This document shows positions 27,890 to 35,846 of a stretch of DNA of 64,000 nt, piece after piece. The stretch's first letter is position 1; each line of letters opens with the position of its first letter. The notes under the pieces were generated by a model, which was not told the origin of the DNA, did no database searches, and saw only the letters and a program-made list of their open reading frames with translations. The position numbers and the translations under genes are program-made. The DNA lies in NCBI RefSeq assembly GCF_028548475.1, contig NZ_JAQQLE010000015.1:47285-111284 (forward strand), written 5' to 3'. The DNA comes from Vogesella margarita. GTDB lineage: Bacteria; Pseudomonadota; Gammaproteobacteria; Burkholderiales; Chromobacteriaceae.

Positions 27890-29074
27890 ATGGCCCACCT
27901 TCCCCAAATCCGCATTCCGGCCACCTACATCCGTGGCGGCACCAGCAAGGGTGTGTTCTTCCGCCTGCAGGACCTGCCCGCCAGCTGCCAGCAGCCCGGC
28001 GCAGCGCGCGACAAACTGTTCATGCGCGTGATCGGCAGCCCGGATCCCTACTCCGCCCACATCGACGGCATGGGCGGCGCCACCTCCAGCACCAGCAAGT
28101 GCGTGATCCTGTCGAAAAGCACGCAGCCAGACCACGACGTCGACTACCTGTACGGCCAGGTCGCCATCGACAAGGCTTTCGTCGACTGGAGCGGCAACTG
28201 CGGCAACCTGTCCACCGCCGCCGGCGCCTTCGCCATTCACGCCGGTCTGGTGGACCCGGCGCGCATTCCGGACAACGGCGTGTGCGTGGTACGCATCTGG
28301 CAAGCCAACATCCGGAAAACCATCATTGCCCACGTGCCGGTGACCAAGGGCCAGGTGCAGGAAACCGGCGATTTCGAGCTGGACGGCGTTACCTTCCCCG
28401 CAGCCGAGATCGTGCTGGAATTCATGGACCCATCGGATGACGGCGACGATGGCAGCATGTTCCCCACCGGCAATCTGGTGGACGACCTGGAAGTGCCGGG
28501 CATCGGTACCTTCAAGGCCACCATGATCAGCGCCGGCATCCCCACCGTGTTCGTCAATGCGGCCGACATCGGCTACACCGGCACCGAGCTGCGCGAAGCC
28601 ATCAACAGCGACCCGGCGGCACTGGCCCGCTTCGAAGCCATCCGCGTGGCCGGCGCACTGCGCATGGGACTGATCAAGACCCCGGAAGAAGCCGCCACCC
28701 GCCAGCACACCCCCAAGATCGCCTTCGTAGCGCCACCGGCCGACTACACCGCCTCCAGCGGCAAGCCAATCAAGGCAACCGACATCGACCTCTTGGTACG
28801 CGCGCTGTCCATGGGCAAGCTACACCACGCGATGATGGGCACCTGCGCGGTGGCCATCGGCACCGCCGCCGCCATCCCCGGCACACTGGTGAACCTGGCC
28901 GCCGGCGGCGGCGAACGCCAGGCGGTACGCTTCGGCCACCCGTCCGGCACCCTGCGCGTGGGCGCAGAAGCGGTACAGGAAAACGGGCAATGGAAAGTGA
29001 CCAAGGCCATCATGAGCCGCAGCGCGCGCATCCTGATGGAAGGCTGGGTGCGCGTACCCGGCGACATCCTGTAA
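27890..29074 (+). CDS. prpF: 2-methylaconitate cis-trans isomerase PrpF
   Basis: Isomerises the product of AcnD so that a normal aconitase can hydrate it to 2-methylisocitrate. It has 394 residues and the PrpF/diaminopimelate-epimerase-like fold. Marks are IPATYIRGGTSKGVFFRLQDLP at the N terminus, DGMGGATSSTSKCVIL near 60-75, and DWSGNCGNLSTAAGAFA near 100-116. The frame is open from 27836; I took the ATG at 27890 (MAHLPQIRIPATYIRGG). It closes the prp operon, after a hairpin that may reduce its transcription relative to acnD. Confidence 0.95.
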   Translation: MAHLPQIRIPATYIRGGTSKGVFFRLQDLPASCQQPGAARDKLFMRVIGSPDPYSAHIDGMGGATSSTSKCVILSKSTQPDHDVDYLYGQVAIDKAFVDWSGNCGNLSTAAGAFAIHAGLVDPARIPDNGVCVVRIWQANIRKTIIAHVPVTKGQVQETGDFELDGVTFPAAEIVLEFMDPSDDGDDGSMFPTGNLVDDLEVPGIGTFKATMISAGIPTVFVNAADIGYTGTELREAINSDPAALARFEAIRVAGALRMGLIKTPEEAATRQHTPKIAFVAPPADYTASSGKPIKATDIDLLVRALSMGKLHHAMMGTCAVAIGTAAAIPGTLVNLAAGGGERQAVRFGHPSGTLRVGAEAVQENGQWKVTKAIMSRSARILMEGWVRVPGDIL

Positions 29075-29143
29075 CAATCCGGCTCTGCTGCAAAACCCGG
29101 CCCGCACCGTTGCGGCCAACCTTGCCGCCAACGGCACGAGACA

Positions 29144-29173
29144 GGCCGGCTCGCCCACAGGTGAGCCGGCCTT
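29144..29173 (+). terminator. Rho-independent terminator of the prp operon
   Basis: A 12-bp stem with one G-T pair (GGCCGGCTCGCC / GGTGAGCCGGCC), a CACA loop and then TT-C-G-T-C-TT. A single copy of the dispersed motif lies just upstream at about 29111, outside the stem. Confidence 0.75.
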
Positions 29174-29279
29174 CGTCTTGTCCGCTGCGACCACGGGCAG
29201 ACGCTGCGCCGACAGCATTCTCGCGCCCGTCCGGGCGTGTTAGATTCGGCACCTCAGTGCACAACCGCAGCGATTACCC

Positions 29280-30002
29280 ATGAAAAAATGCCTACTGATG
29301 GCCGGCTGGCTGTTGGCTGCACCACTGGCACAGTCCAGTCCGGGCAAGCTGCTGATCCTGGTGGACGACAGCACCGAAATGCCGCTGGCCGAGCTGCAGG
29401 ACAACACCCTGCTGGCCGGCATTCATTTTGACCTGGGCCAGGCACTGGCCAAGGAGCTCGGCCAACAGGCCAGCTTTCGAGTCGTGCCGCGCAAGCGGGT
29501 CGGCCCCAGCCTGCAAAACGGTGAGGCCGACCTGATCTGCCTGTACCAGCGGGAGTGGTTGCCCGGTCCGTTCCGCTGGTCCAGACCCTTCCTCGTCAAT
29601 GCCGACGTCGTGGTCACCCATCGCGACCAGCCGCGCCCCACCAGCATCGCCGCACTGGCCGGACAAAGCATCGGCACCATTCTCGGCTTTCGCTACCCGG
29701 AGCTGGAGACCCGCCTCGGCAGCGCACTGGTGCGCGACGATGCGCCCAACTCCACCAGCAACCTGAGAAAACTGGAAGCCGGACGCATCCACCACGCGGT
29801 GGTCAATCAGCTTTACCTGAACTATCAGCAAAAACTGGGACAACTTCCGCTCGCCCTGCACCCGCCGCTGCTGCTCAACAACTACCAGGCCGGCTGCGCC
29901 TTGTCCCGGCACAGCCGCATCGGCCTGCCACAACTCAATCGCGCCATCGGCAAGCTGCTTGACAACCATACCCTGCCGCACATCCTGTCAAAGTACCGCT
30001 GA
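29280..30002 (+). CDS. Periplasmic solute-binding protein, family 3 type
   Basis: A 240-residue secreted protein with a signal peptide (MKKCLLMAGWLLAAPLAQSS) and the type II binding fold of amino-acid-type ABC receptors: LILVDDSTEMPLAE, LAGIHFDLGQALAKELG, NGEADLICLYQREWLP and FLVNADVVVTHRD in order. No permease or ATPase gene is beside it. It may serve a transporter elsewhere or belong to the group of stand-alone periplasmic proteins common in this order. The ligand is unknown. It ends just before the SRP RNA promoter. Confidence 0.82.
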   Translation: MKKCLLMAGWLLAAPLAQSSPGKLLILVDDSTEMPLAELQDNTLLAGIHFDLGQALAKELGQQASFRVVPRKRVGPSLQNGEADLICLYQREWLPGPFRWSRPFLVNADVVVTHRDQPRPTSIAALAGQSIGTILGFRYPELETRLGSALVRDDAPNSTSNLRKLEAGRIHHAVVNQLYLNYQQKLGQLPLALHPPLLLNNYQAGCALSRHSRIGLPQLNRAIGKLLDNHTLPHILSKYR

Positions 30003-30080
30003 CGCCGGCTGCTACCCGTTGGCAGACTACGGCAGCAGCCGGCAAACCCCGCCACGGCAGGCATTGCCGGTAAACTTCCC

Positions 30081-30109
30081 TTGTCACGACAAGGTTTTTT
30101 CTGTAGAAT
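30081..30109 (+). promoter_or_regulatory. Sigma-70 promoter of the SRP RNA gene
   Basis: TTGTCA, exactly 17 bases, TAGAAT, ending 13 bases before the predicted RNA 5' end. The -35 lies inside an inverted repeat (CCTTG with CAAGG) that is followed by six Ts, so the same bases may also end the upstream gene's transcript. Confidence 0.8.
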
Positions 30110-30122
30110 GTTTTTCCTCAAC

Positions 30123-30218
30123 GGCGGGTCTCCCCGCATTGTGCGATGGTCAACCTGGTCAGGTCCGGAAGGAAGCAGCCACAACCGTTTAGCGCAAGTG
30201 CCGGGGGTCGGGCTCGCC
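30123..30218 (+). ncRNA. ffs: Signal recognition particle RNA (4.5S, small bacterial type)
   Basis: Contains the nearly invariant Ffh-binding core CAGGTCCGGAAGGAAGCAGC (30160-30179), followed by the answering strand AGCGCAAGTGCCGG. The ends GGCGGG and CTCGCC can pair to close the long hairpin. It is about 96 bases long, in the range of 4.5S RNA. With Ffh it targets membrane proteins to FtsY. A strong promoter precedes it and a hairpin follows. The exact 5' and 3' ends are estimated from pairing. Confidence 0.95.
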
Positions 30219-30230
30219 ACCCCAATTTAC

Positions 30231-30266
30231 CCCGTTGCCGACAACTTACCGCCGGCAACGGGCGTT
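30231..30266 (+). terminator. Hairpin after the SRP RNA
   Basis: CCCGTTGCC and GGCAACGGG form a 9-bp stem around a 13-base loop, followed by CGTTTC. It begins 12 bases after the RNA. The weak T-run makes it a moderate terminator. Confidence 0.55.
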
Positions 30267-30424
30267 TCGCATAAATTCCGCTGTCCTTTTTCTCGCAATC
30301 CTGCTATCATACTGATGCAAGTCAAATAAGGCTGGGCAAAGACTCGGCCATATGTTTTATTTTTTGCAAAAGTCACGCGGACACTACCCCGTCCATGATA
30401 CAGAACTCATATGCGAGGAACGCC

Positions 30425-30751
30425 ATGAAATTGTTTGATAAAATCCCCAATCCACGCGAAATCCGCCGCAAGCTTGGCTTGAACCAGCAGGAATTCTGGA
30501 GCCGTATCGGCGTCACCCAGTCCGGCGGTTCGCGCTACGAAAGCGGTCGCAACATGCCAAAGCCGGTACGCGAGTTACTCCGTCTGGTGCATGTGGAGCA
30601 GATCGACTTGGCAAAAGTCCGTCGTGAAGACTTCGAGATCGTTGAATATCTCAAGGAAACCCACCCGGACCTGTACAAGAGCCTGCGCAAAGCGGTTCGC
30701 GCCCGTCTTGACACCCAAGGCGAAGCAGAAGGCACCGTTGCCGAAGCCTGA
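30425..30751 (+). CDS. XRE-type helix-turn-helix protein
   Basis: A 108-residue protein with an HTH at about 10-45 (REIRRKLGLNQQEFWSRIGVTQSGGSRYESGRNMPKPV), a pattern close to Cro/C1-type repressors and to RelB-like antitoxin HTHs. The C-terminal part is helical and charged, ending A-E-G-T-V-A-E-A. No toxin partner is adjacent. AGGA lies 6 bases before the ATG. It is followed by its own terminator, so it is a single-gene unit. Similar proteins are conserved in Neisseriales and Burkholderiales, without a known target. Confidence 0.82.
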   Translation: MKLFDKIPNPREIRRKLGLNQQEFWSRIGVTQSGGSRYESGRNMPKPVRELLRLVHVEQIDLAKVRREDFEIVEYLKETHPDLYKSLRKAVRARLDTQGEAEGTVAEA

Positions 30752-30772
30752 ACAGGCGGTTGACGCAACCAT

Positions 30773-30804
30773 AAAAAAGCGCCCCGGCTTACCGGGGCGC
30801 TTTT
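30773..30804 (+). terminator. Terminator after the XRE gene
   Basis: A perfect 11-bp stem (AAGCGCCCCGG / CCGGGGCGCTT), 4-base loop, A-run before and T-run after. Able to work in both directions, and the next gene converges on it. Confidence 0.9.
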
Positions 30805-30852
30805 CTTTGCCTTGAGCACGACAGGATCGCATCCCACGTGCCTCGACACCAC

Positions 30853-31302
30853 TCAGTCTCCGGTGTTGCGCACCAGCAGCACGGGCACATCGGCGATCTT
30901 CAGCACCCCTTCGGCAACACTCCCCAACAGAAGGTGCATCAAACCGCCGATACCGTGGGTCCCCATTACCAGCAGGTCCGCCCCCCATTTGCCGGCATCT
31001 TCCATAATAACGCTGGCAATACGGTCGCCCCAGCTTTCGATGATGGCGACTTCAGGCACCACGCCCAGTGCCTCGGCGCGCACCTTAGCCTGCGACAACA
31101 CCTGCTCGCCCGCCTCGCGAATCGAGCCCTGCAACTCCGCAGCATCCAGAAACTCGGCGCCACCCCAGCCAAACTGCGCCAGATCGACCACATGCACCAT
31201 CCTTACCGCGGCACCGACTTCCTTGGCCAGCTTGCACGCTTCAGCCAGGGCCAGGGCCGATGTTTCGCTATCATCAACCGGCACAAAAATACGCTGATAC
31301 AT
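30853..31302 (-). CDS. Universal stress protein (UspA family)
   Basis: A 149-residue single-domain protein of the ATP-binding type: the start YQRIFVPVDDSETS, and the nucleotide loop GTHGIGGLMHLLLGSVAEGVL near 117-137 (G-2x-G-9x-G-S pattern). Such proteins bind ATP and affect stress survival. The frame reaches 31437, but the ATG at 31302 begins the family N terminus. It converges with the XRE gene and is divergent from the thioesterase gene, whose promoter must share the 128-base gap. Confidence 0.92.
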   Translation of the reverse strand: MYQRIFVPVDDSETSALALAEACKLAKEVGAAVRMVHVVDLAQFGWGGAEFLDAAELQGSIREAGEQVLSQAKVRAEALGVVPEVAIIESWGDRIASVIMEDAGKWGADLLVMGTHGIGGLMHLLLGSVAEGVLKIADVPVLLVRNTGD

Positions 31303-31430
31303 GGTGACCTCCCGTCTCGACTTACGATTGAATTGTTGTACCCATAATAGGATACCGCCGCCGAGGAAAGTATTGATAAAGATTAACGGCGAGTGCAGTA
31401 TGACAAAAAACCCTCGCGACAGGTTAACGC

Positions 31431-31877
31431 ATGGCACGCCTCACCTTGCCGGAAATCGACCATCCGGTATTCGACTGTCAGCTCGACATCCGCATCAGCG
31501 ACATCAACTACGGCGGCCATCTGGGTAACGATGCCGCCCTGCGCCTCGCCCACGAGGTTCGCCTGCGCTTCCTGCAAAGCCTTGACTGCACCGAGATGGA
31601 CGTTTACGGTGCCGGCATCATCATCAGCGACGCGGCGGTGATCTATCGCAACGAAGCCTTTCATGGCGATACGCTGGCGTTCAGCCTCGGCATCACCGAC
31701 TTCAGCCGTTGCGGCTGCGACTTCATTTACCAGGCCCGGCGCTTGAGCGACAATGCCGCAATATTGCATATCAAGACCGGCATTGTCTTCTTTGACTACC
31801 AGCAGCGGAAAGCAACCCCCGTACCAACCGCCTTTGCCGCGCAATTCAGACAGCAACAAGAAGGAGTCGCGACATGA
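31431..31877 (+). CDS. Hotdog-fold acyl-CoA thioesterase
   Basis: A 148-residue 4-hydroxybenzoyl-CoA-thioesterase-like protein: DIRISDINYGGHLGNDAALRLAHEVRLRFL (about 19-48) is the hotdog helix, with N in place of the usual aspartate (D-x-N-Y-G-G-H). The rest is beta sheet, such as EAFHGDTLAFSLGITDFSRCGCDFIYQARR. The substrate is unknown. The stop overlaps the next gene by 4 bases, so the two are likely one unit. Confidence 0.85.
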   Translation: MARLTLPEIDHPVFDCQLDIRISDINYGGHLGNDAALRLAHEVRLRFLQSLDCTEMDVYGAGIIISDAAVIYRNEAFHGDTLAFSLGITDFSRCGCDFIYQARRLSDNAAILHIKTGIVFFDYQQRKATPVPTAFAAQFRQQQEGVAT

Positions 31878-32290
31878 AAAACTACCCCATGAACAGTCCG
31901 GAAGCCATTGCCCGCATCCTTGCCATGTTCATGATCACCGATGGTGAAATGGCCACGCGCGAAATCGAGTCCATGGAAAGCCTGAACGTCTATGAAATCA
32001 TCGGCCTGTCGCGCAAGCGCTTCATCGAGGTACTGGCCAAGTACTGCGACGACATCTCCGACGATGCCGAAAACGACGGCACCATCCACCTGCTGTCGCC
32101 GGAGCGCGTCAACGAGGTGCTGGACGTGATCACCGACCGCAGCAAGCGCCTGCTGTGCTGCGCCATCGCGCTGGACATCTGCAAGGCCGACAATGCCATC
32201 AGCGACCCGGAAATGCTGCTGCTACGCTACATGATGCAGCACTGGCAGCTGTCGCTGGAAGACCTGGAAAACGAATTCATCCGCCAGTAA
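31874..32290 (+). CDS. TerB-like helical protein
   Basis: A 138-residue all-helical protein resembling the TerB/DjlA N-terminal domain: AIARILAMFMITDGEMATREIESMESLNVYEIIGLS near 11-46, and CCAIALDICKADNAISDPEMLLLRYMMQHW near 96-125, two acidic repeats of the metal-binding type D-G-E and D-N-A-I-S. TerB proteins are linked to tellurite resistance and stress, but isolated relatives are of unknown role. It is coupled to the thioesterase by a 4-base overlap. Confidence 0.72.
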   Translation: MKNYPMNSPEAIARILAMFMITDGEMATREIESMESLNVYEIIGLSRKRFIEVLAKYCDDISDDAENDGTIHLLSPERVNEVLDVITDRSKRLLCCAIALDICKADNAISDPEMLLLRYMMQHWQLSLEDLENEFIRQ

Positions 32291-32405
32291 CACCCTGGCG
32301 CGCCCTGTAGCTGAACCATAATCAGCGCAGGCACTACCGCATCGAAACGGCCACCCTGAGTGGCCGCTTTCATTCGGCAACCATCATCCAACACGAGCCC
32401 ACCCC

Positions 32406-33251
32406 ATGAAACAGCAGTTCAGCGGCAGCGAGCAGTACATTGCCACCCCCGATCTGATGACCGCCGTCAACGCGGCCATCACCCTGGAACGCCCATTATT
32501 GGTCAAAGGCGAACCCGGCACCGGCAAGACCATGCTCGCCGAGCAACTGGCCAAGGCGCTGGGCAAGCAGCTGATCGTGTGGCCGATCAAATCCACCACC
32601 AAGGCGCAGCACGGCCTGTACGAGTACGATGCGGTATCGCGGTTGCGCGACTCGCAACTGGGCAGCGAGCGCGTGCACCACATCGGCAACTACATCGTCA
32701 AGGGCAAGCTGTGGCAGGCGTTCGAGGCCAGCGAGGCGCCGGTGCTACTGATCGACGAGATCGACAAGGCCGACATCGAATTCCCCAACGACCTGCTGCG
32801 CGAACTGGACCAGATGGAGTTCTTCGTGCACGAAACGCAACAGCAGATCAAGGCCCACCAGCGCCCCATCATCGTCATCACCTCCAACAATGAAAAAGAG
32901 CTGCCCGACGCCTTCCTGCGCCGCTGCTTCTTCCACTACATCCGGTTCCCGGACCAGGACACCCTGCAGCGCATCGTCCACGCCCACTTCCCGAGCCTGC
33001 GCGACAGCCTGCTGCGCCATGCACTGGAAAGCTTCCTCGCCATCCGCGAGCTGCCCGGCATCAAGAAAAAACCGTCAACCTCGGAGCTGCTGGACTGGCT
33101 GCGTCTGCTAGAAGCCGACGGCACCCCGGACAGTGCGATCCACAACGGCGGCGTGCCGCCGTTTGCCGGCGCCCTGCTGAAGAACGAGCAGGACATGTCG
33201 CTGCTGGAACGCATCCTCAACGCCACCCGTGCACGGCGCAACGGATCATGA
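32406..33251 (+). CDS. MoxR-type AAA+ ATPase
   Basis: A 281-residue AAA+ ATPase: Walker A GEPGTGKTM (36-44), Walker B VLLIDEIDKAD near 112-122, sensor-1 VITSNNEKELPDAFLRRC near 157-174. MoxR proteins work as chaperones that insert metals or assemble complexes, usually with a VWA-domain partner. No VWA gene follows here; instead the stop overlaps xerC by 4 bases. A partner elsewhere is therefore likely. Confidence 0.88.
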   Translation: MKQQFSGSEQYIATPDLMTAVNAAITLERPLLVKGEPGTGKTMLAEQLAKALGKQLIVWPIKSTTKAQHGLYEYDAVSRLRDSQLGSERVHHIGNYIVKGKLWQAFEASEAPVLLIDEIDKADIEFPNDLLRELDQMEFFVHETQQQIKAHQRPIIVITSNNEKELPDAFLRRCFFHYIRFPDQDTLQRIVHAHFPSLRDSLLRHALESFLAIRELPGIKKKPSTSELLDWLRLLEADGTPDSAIHNGGVPPFAGALLKNEQDMSLLERILNATRARRNGS

Positions 33252-34138
33252 ACACCGCCTGGACCACAACACTCCAGCAGTTCGACCAGCAGCTGCAACT
33301 GGCCGCCAGGAGCGAGCACACGCGCGAGGCCTACGCGCGCGATATCGCCTATCTCGCCAACCTGACCCGCCTGGAACTGCCGGAACAGGTCAACACCCTC
33401 GCCGTTCAGCGCGCACTGGCGCAGCTGCGCCACCAGGGACTGTCACCGCGCTCGCTGGCGCGCATCCTGTCCAGCTGGCGCAACCTGTTCCAGTGGTTGA
33501 TCCGGCAGGAACGGGTTGCGGCCAACCCTTGCGCCGGCCTGCGCCCGCCACGCGCGCCGCAACGCCTGCCCAAGGCGCTCAGCGTCGACGCCACCATGCA
33601 GCTGCTGGACCAGCCCAGCGAGGGGCGACTGCAATGGCGCGACCACGCCATGTTTGAATTGATGTACTCCTCCGGACTGCGCCTGAGCGAGACCACCTCG
33701 CTCAATGTCGCCGACCTCGACCTGTCGCAGCAGCTGGTCAAGGTCAGCGGCAAGGGCAAACGCGAACGGTTGCTGCCAGTTGGCCGCAGTGCCGCCGACG
33801 CGCTGCGCCGCTGGCTGGAGGTGCGCGGCAACACCCTGGACGACGCGTTGTTCGTGTCGGAGCAGGGCACGCGGCTGTCGTCACGACAACTGGCACGGCG
33901 GCTGGAAAAATGGCGGCTGCAAAGCGACTGCGAGCAGCATGTGCACCCGCACATGCTGCGCCACTCGTTTGCCAGCCACATCCTGCAATCGTCCGGCGAC
34001 CTGCGTGCGGTACAGGAAATGCTGGGCCACGCCAACCTGGCCACAACCCAGATCTATACCAGCCTCGACTTCCAGCATCTGGCCAAGGTCTACGACGGCG
34101 CCCACCCGCGCGCCAAGAAAACTCCGGACAACTCGTAA
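33248..34138 (+). CDS. xerC: Tyrosine recombinase XerC
   Basis: A 296-residue site-specific recombinase that with XerD resolves chromosome dimers at dif. The catalytic residues are visible: R145 (SSGLRLSE), K169 (SGKGKRER), H235 and R238 (HPHMLRHSFASH), H261 (LGHANL) and Y270 (TQIYTSLD). The SAM-like N-terminal domain fills about 1-95. XerC is preferred over XerD by overall resemblance and the missing recJ/dsbC context, but the two are close. It overlaps the MoxR gene by 4 bases. Confidence 0.9.
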   Translation: MNTAWTTTLQQFDQQLQLAARSEHTREAYARDIAYLANLTRLELPEQVNTLAVQRALAQLRHQGLSPRSLARILSSWRNLFQWLIRQERVAANPCAGLRPPRAPQRLPKALSVDATMQLLDQPSEGRLQWRDHAMFELMYSSGLRLSETTSLNVADLDLSQQLVKVSGKGKRERLLPVGRSAADALRRWLEVRGNTLDDALFVSEQGTRLSSRQLARRLEKWRLQSDCEQHVHPHMLRHSFASHILQSSGDLRAVQEMLGHANLATTQIYTSLDFQHLAKVYDGAHPRAKKTPDNS

Positions 34139-34240
34139 CGCCGCTGCAACGACTCTTTCTGTTATTGGTCCGAGATACGATAATATAGCGGGATAATTAC
34201 CTTACCCTGGCCCTCAACCTCGCCGAGCCATCTCCAAGTA

Positions 34241-35767
34241 ATGATCGATAACATCAAAACCATACTGGGATCCCTGGTCGGGAAGCACAAACCCAGCGAC
34301 AGCACCGTCTCTGCCACCCAGCTGGTGAAAAACCTGCCGAGTGACGAGTACTACACGGCGTTGATCGAGGTCATCAAGGCGGTCAGCAAGATCAACAAGG
34401 ATGCCACGGTCACCCTCAAGGACCGCATCAGCACCCTGCTTTACGTCGACAGCCAGTCCGTAGGCATGCACAGCAAGCTGTGCAGCGAATTCCTGCGCGG
34501 CTCGCCGCGTTCGAAATCCTTCCTGCCCAGCATCCTGTCGTACTGGACCGAATTGTCCAACGGCTACCAGTTGTGCCTGCGCCAGATGCACAGCGCCAAG
34601 AATTTTGTTGTCGACGGCAATATCGAGCTGGCCACCGCCCGTGCGCTGCACCACCAGCTGAGCCTGGTGAAATGGAGCGCGCTGCGCTACATCGCGGCCG
34701 AGGGCAATACCTGGCAGCAGGCCTATCACCTGTACCAGTTTGCCGAGCAGGAGAAGTTCCACACCAAGCGTATTGCGCTGTACGACCGGCTCAACAGCAG
34801 CATTTCTCCGGAAGAACTGCTGATCCAGGCGGCGATGCTGCACCTGGCACAAACCGACAACCTGCTGCCGCAGGAAATCGAGGCCATCCACCTGCTGCTG
34901 GAAAGACTGGTGGAAGGCGTGCAGCTGGAGCTGCAGGCCACGCAAAGCGAATTCCAGTACGTGATCAATCTCGACATGCCGGCCGCGCCGCAGCTGCTGC
35001 GCCGCGGCGTGCTGGGCAAGGGCTGCCGTTACTGGTCCGGCGACCACGTCGTCAACCGCCTCGCCGACCTGATTCTCGATTTCGACCAAGGCATCCCGGA
35101 GGCCTTTGCCCGGGCGTTGCCGGACATGAGCCTGGACTTGTGGCGCGACATGCTGCAAAAGCTGTCGACGCGCTGGTCGCAGGATGGCGGCAAGTCGATG
35201 CGCCGTCACGAACGGCTGTCCTCGACCGGGCAGGCACGGGTGGAGGTCGGTTTCGAGCGCATCGCCCACCACCTGAAAGTCAACCGCGCCATGGCACTGG
35301 GCGAAGACAACCTGATGCCGGAATGGCGGGTCAACGATACCAGCGAGGTCGGCATGGGGCTGATCTACATCGGCCGCGCGGTGGAAAGCCTGATCATCGG
35401 CCGCAGCATCTGGGTATCGCAAAAAGACCGCCCCCACCAGCTTGGTATCATCCGCCGCGTGCAGCGCCTCCCGGAAGGAGGCACCCGCATCGGTGTCGAG
35501 CTGCTCGGCAGCCTGCCGCTGCCGGTGATCCTCAGCGAGAACGAGCGCGAAGCCGTCTCCAACCACAACGGCCTGTACATCACGCAGACCAATGCCCAGA
35601 AAGGCAAGCGCGTCTTCATCGTGCCCAAATCCTTCGCCAAGCCGGGCAAGCTGCTCAACTTCCTCGCCAACGGCAAGTCCTACCAGATCCGCATCAGCAG
35701 CGTGATCAGCCAGTTCGAAGATTGTCACCAGGTTGAATTCGAAACCCTGGAACGGCTCGGCAGCTGA
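34241..35767 (+). CDS. PilZ-like domain protein (intact paralogue of the gene at 6710)
   Basis: A 508-residue cytoplasmic protein without signal peptide. The N-terminal 300 residues are helical (SFLPSILSYWTELSNGYQLCLRQM near 94-117). The C-terminal part has D-T-S-E-V-G near 365-370, which fits the D/N-x-S-x-x-G half of the c-di-GMP receptor motif, followed by a beta-barrel-like stretch with the segment GIIRRVQRLPEGGTRIGVELLG. The arginine pair of a full PilZ motif is incomplete. The layout matches the frameshifted gene at 6710-8148. A c-di-GMP role is possible but not shown. Confidence 0.65.
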   Translation: MIDNIKTILGSLVGKHKPSDSTVSATQLVKNLPSDEYYTALIEVIKAVSKINKDATVTLKDRISTLLYVDSQSVGMHSKLCSEFLRGSPRSKSFLPSILSYWTELSNGYQLCLRQMHSAKNFVVDGNIELATARALHHQLSLVKWSALRYIAAEGNTWQQAYHLYQFAEQEKFHTKRIALYDRLNSSISPEELLIQAAMLHLAQTDNLLPQEIEAIHLLLERLVEGVQLELQATQSEFQYVINLDMPAAPQLLRRGVLGKGCRYWSGDHVVNRLADLILDFDQGIPEAFARALPDMSLDLWRDMLQKLSTRWSQDGGKSMRRHERLSSTGQARVEVGFERIAHHLKVNRAMALGEDNLMPEWRVNDTSEVGMGLIYIGRAVESLIIGRSIWVSQKDRPHQLGIIRRVQRLPEGGTRIGVELLGSLPLPVILSENEREAVSNHNGLYITQTNAQKGKRVFIVPKSFAKPGKLLNFLANGKSYQIRISSVISQFEDCHQVEFETLERLGS

Positions 35768-35790
35768 AACTGCCGCGTAACCGGCACATA

Positions 35791-35821
35791 AAAAGGCGGT
35801 CACCTGCGTGACCGCCTTTTT
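35791..35821. terminator. Terminator between convergent PilZ-like and SDR genes
   Basis: A 13-bp perfect stem (AAAAGGCGGTCAC / GTGACCGCCTTTT) with a CTGC loop and T-run; the A-run on the other side makes it bidirectional. Confidence 0.92.
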
Positions 35822-35846
35822 CATTTGCGCCTGGCTGCCCCGCCGC

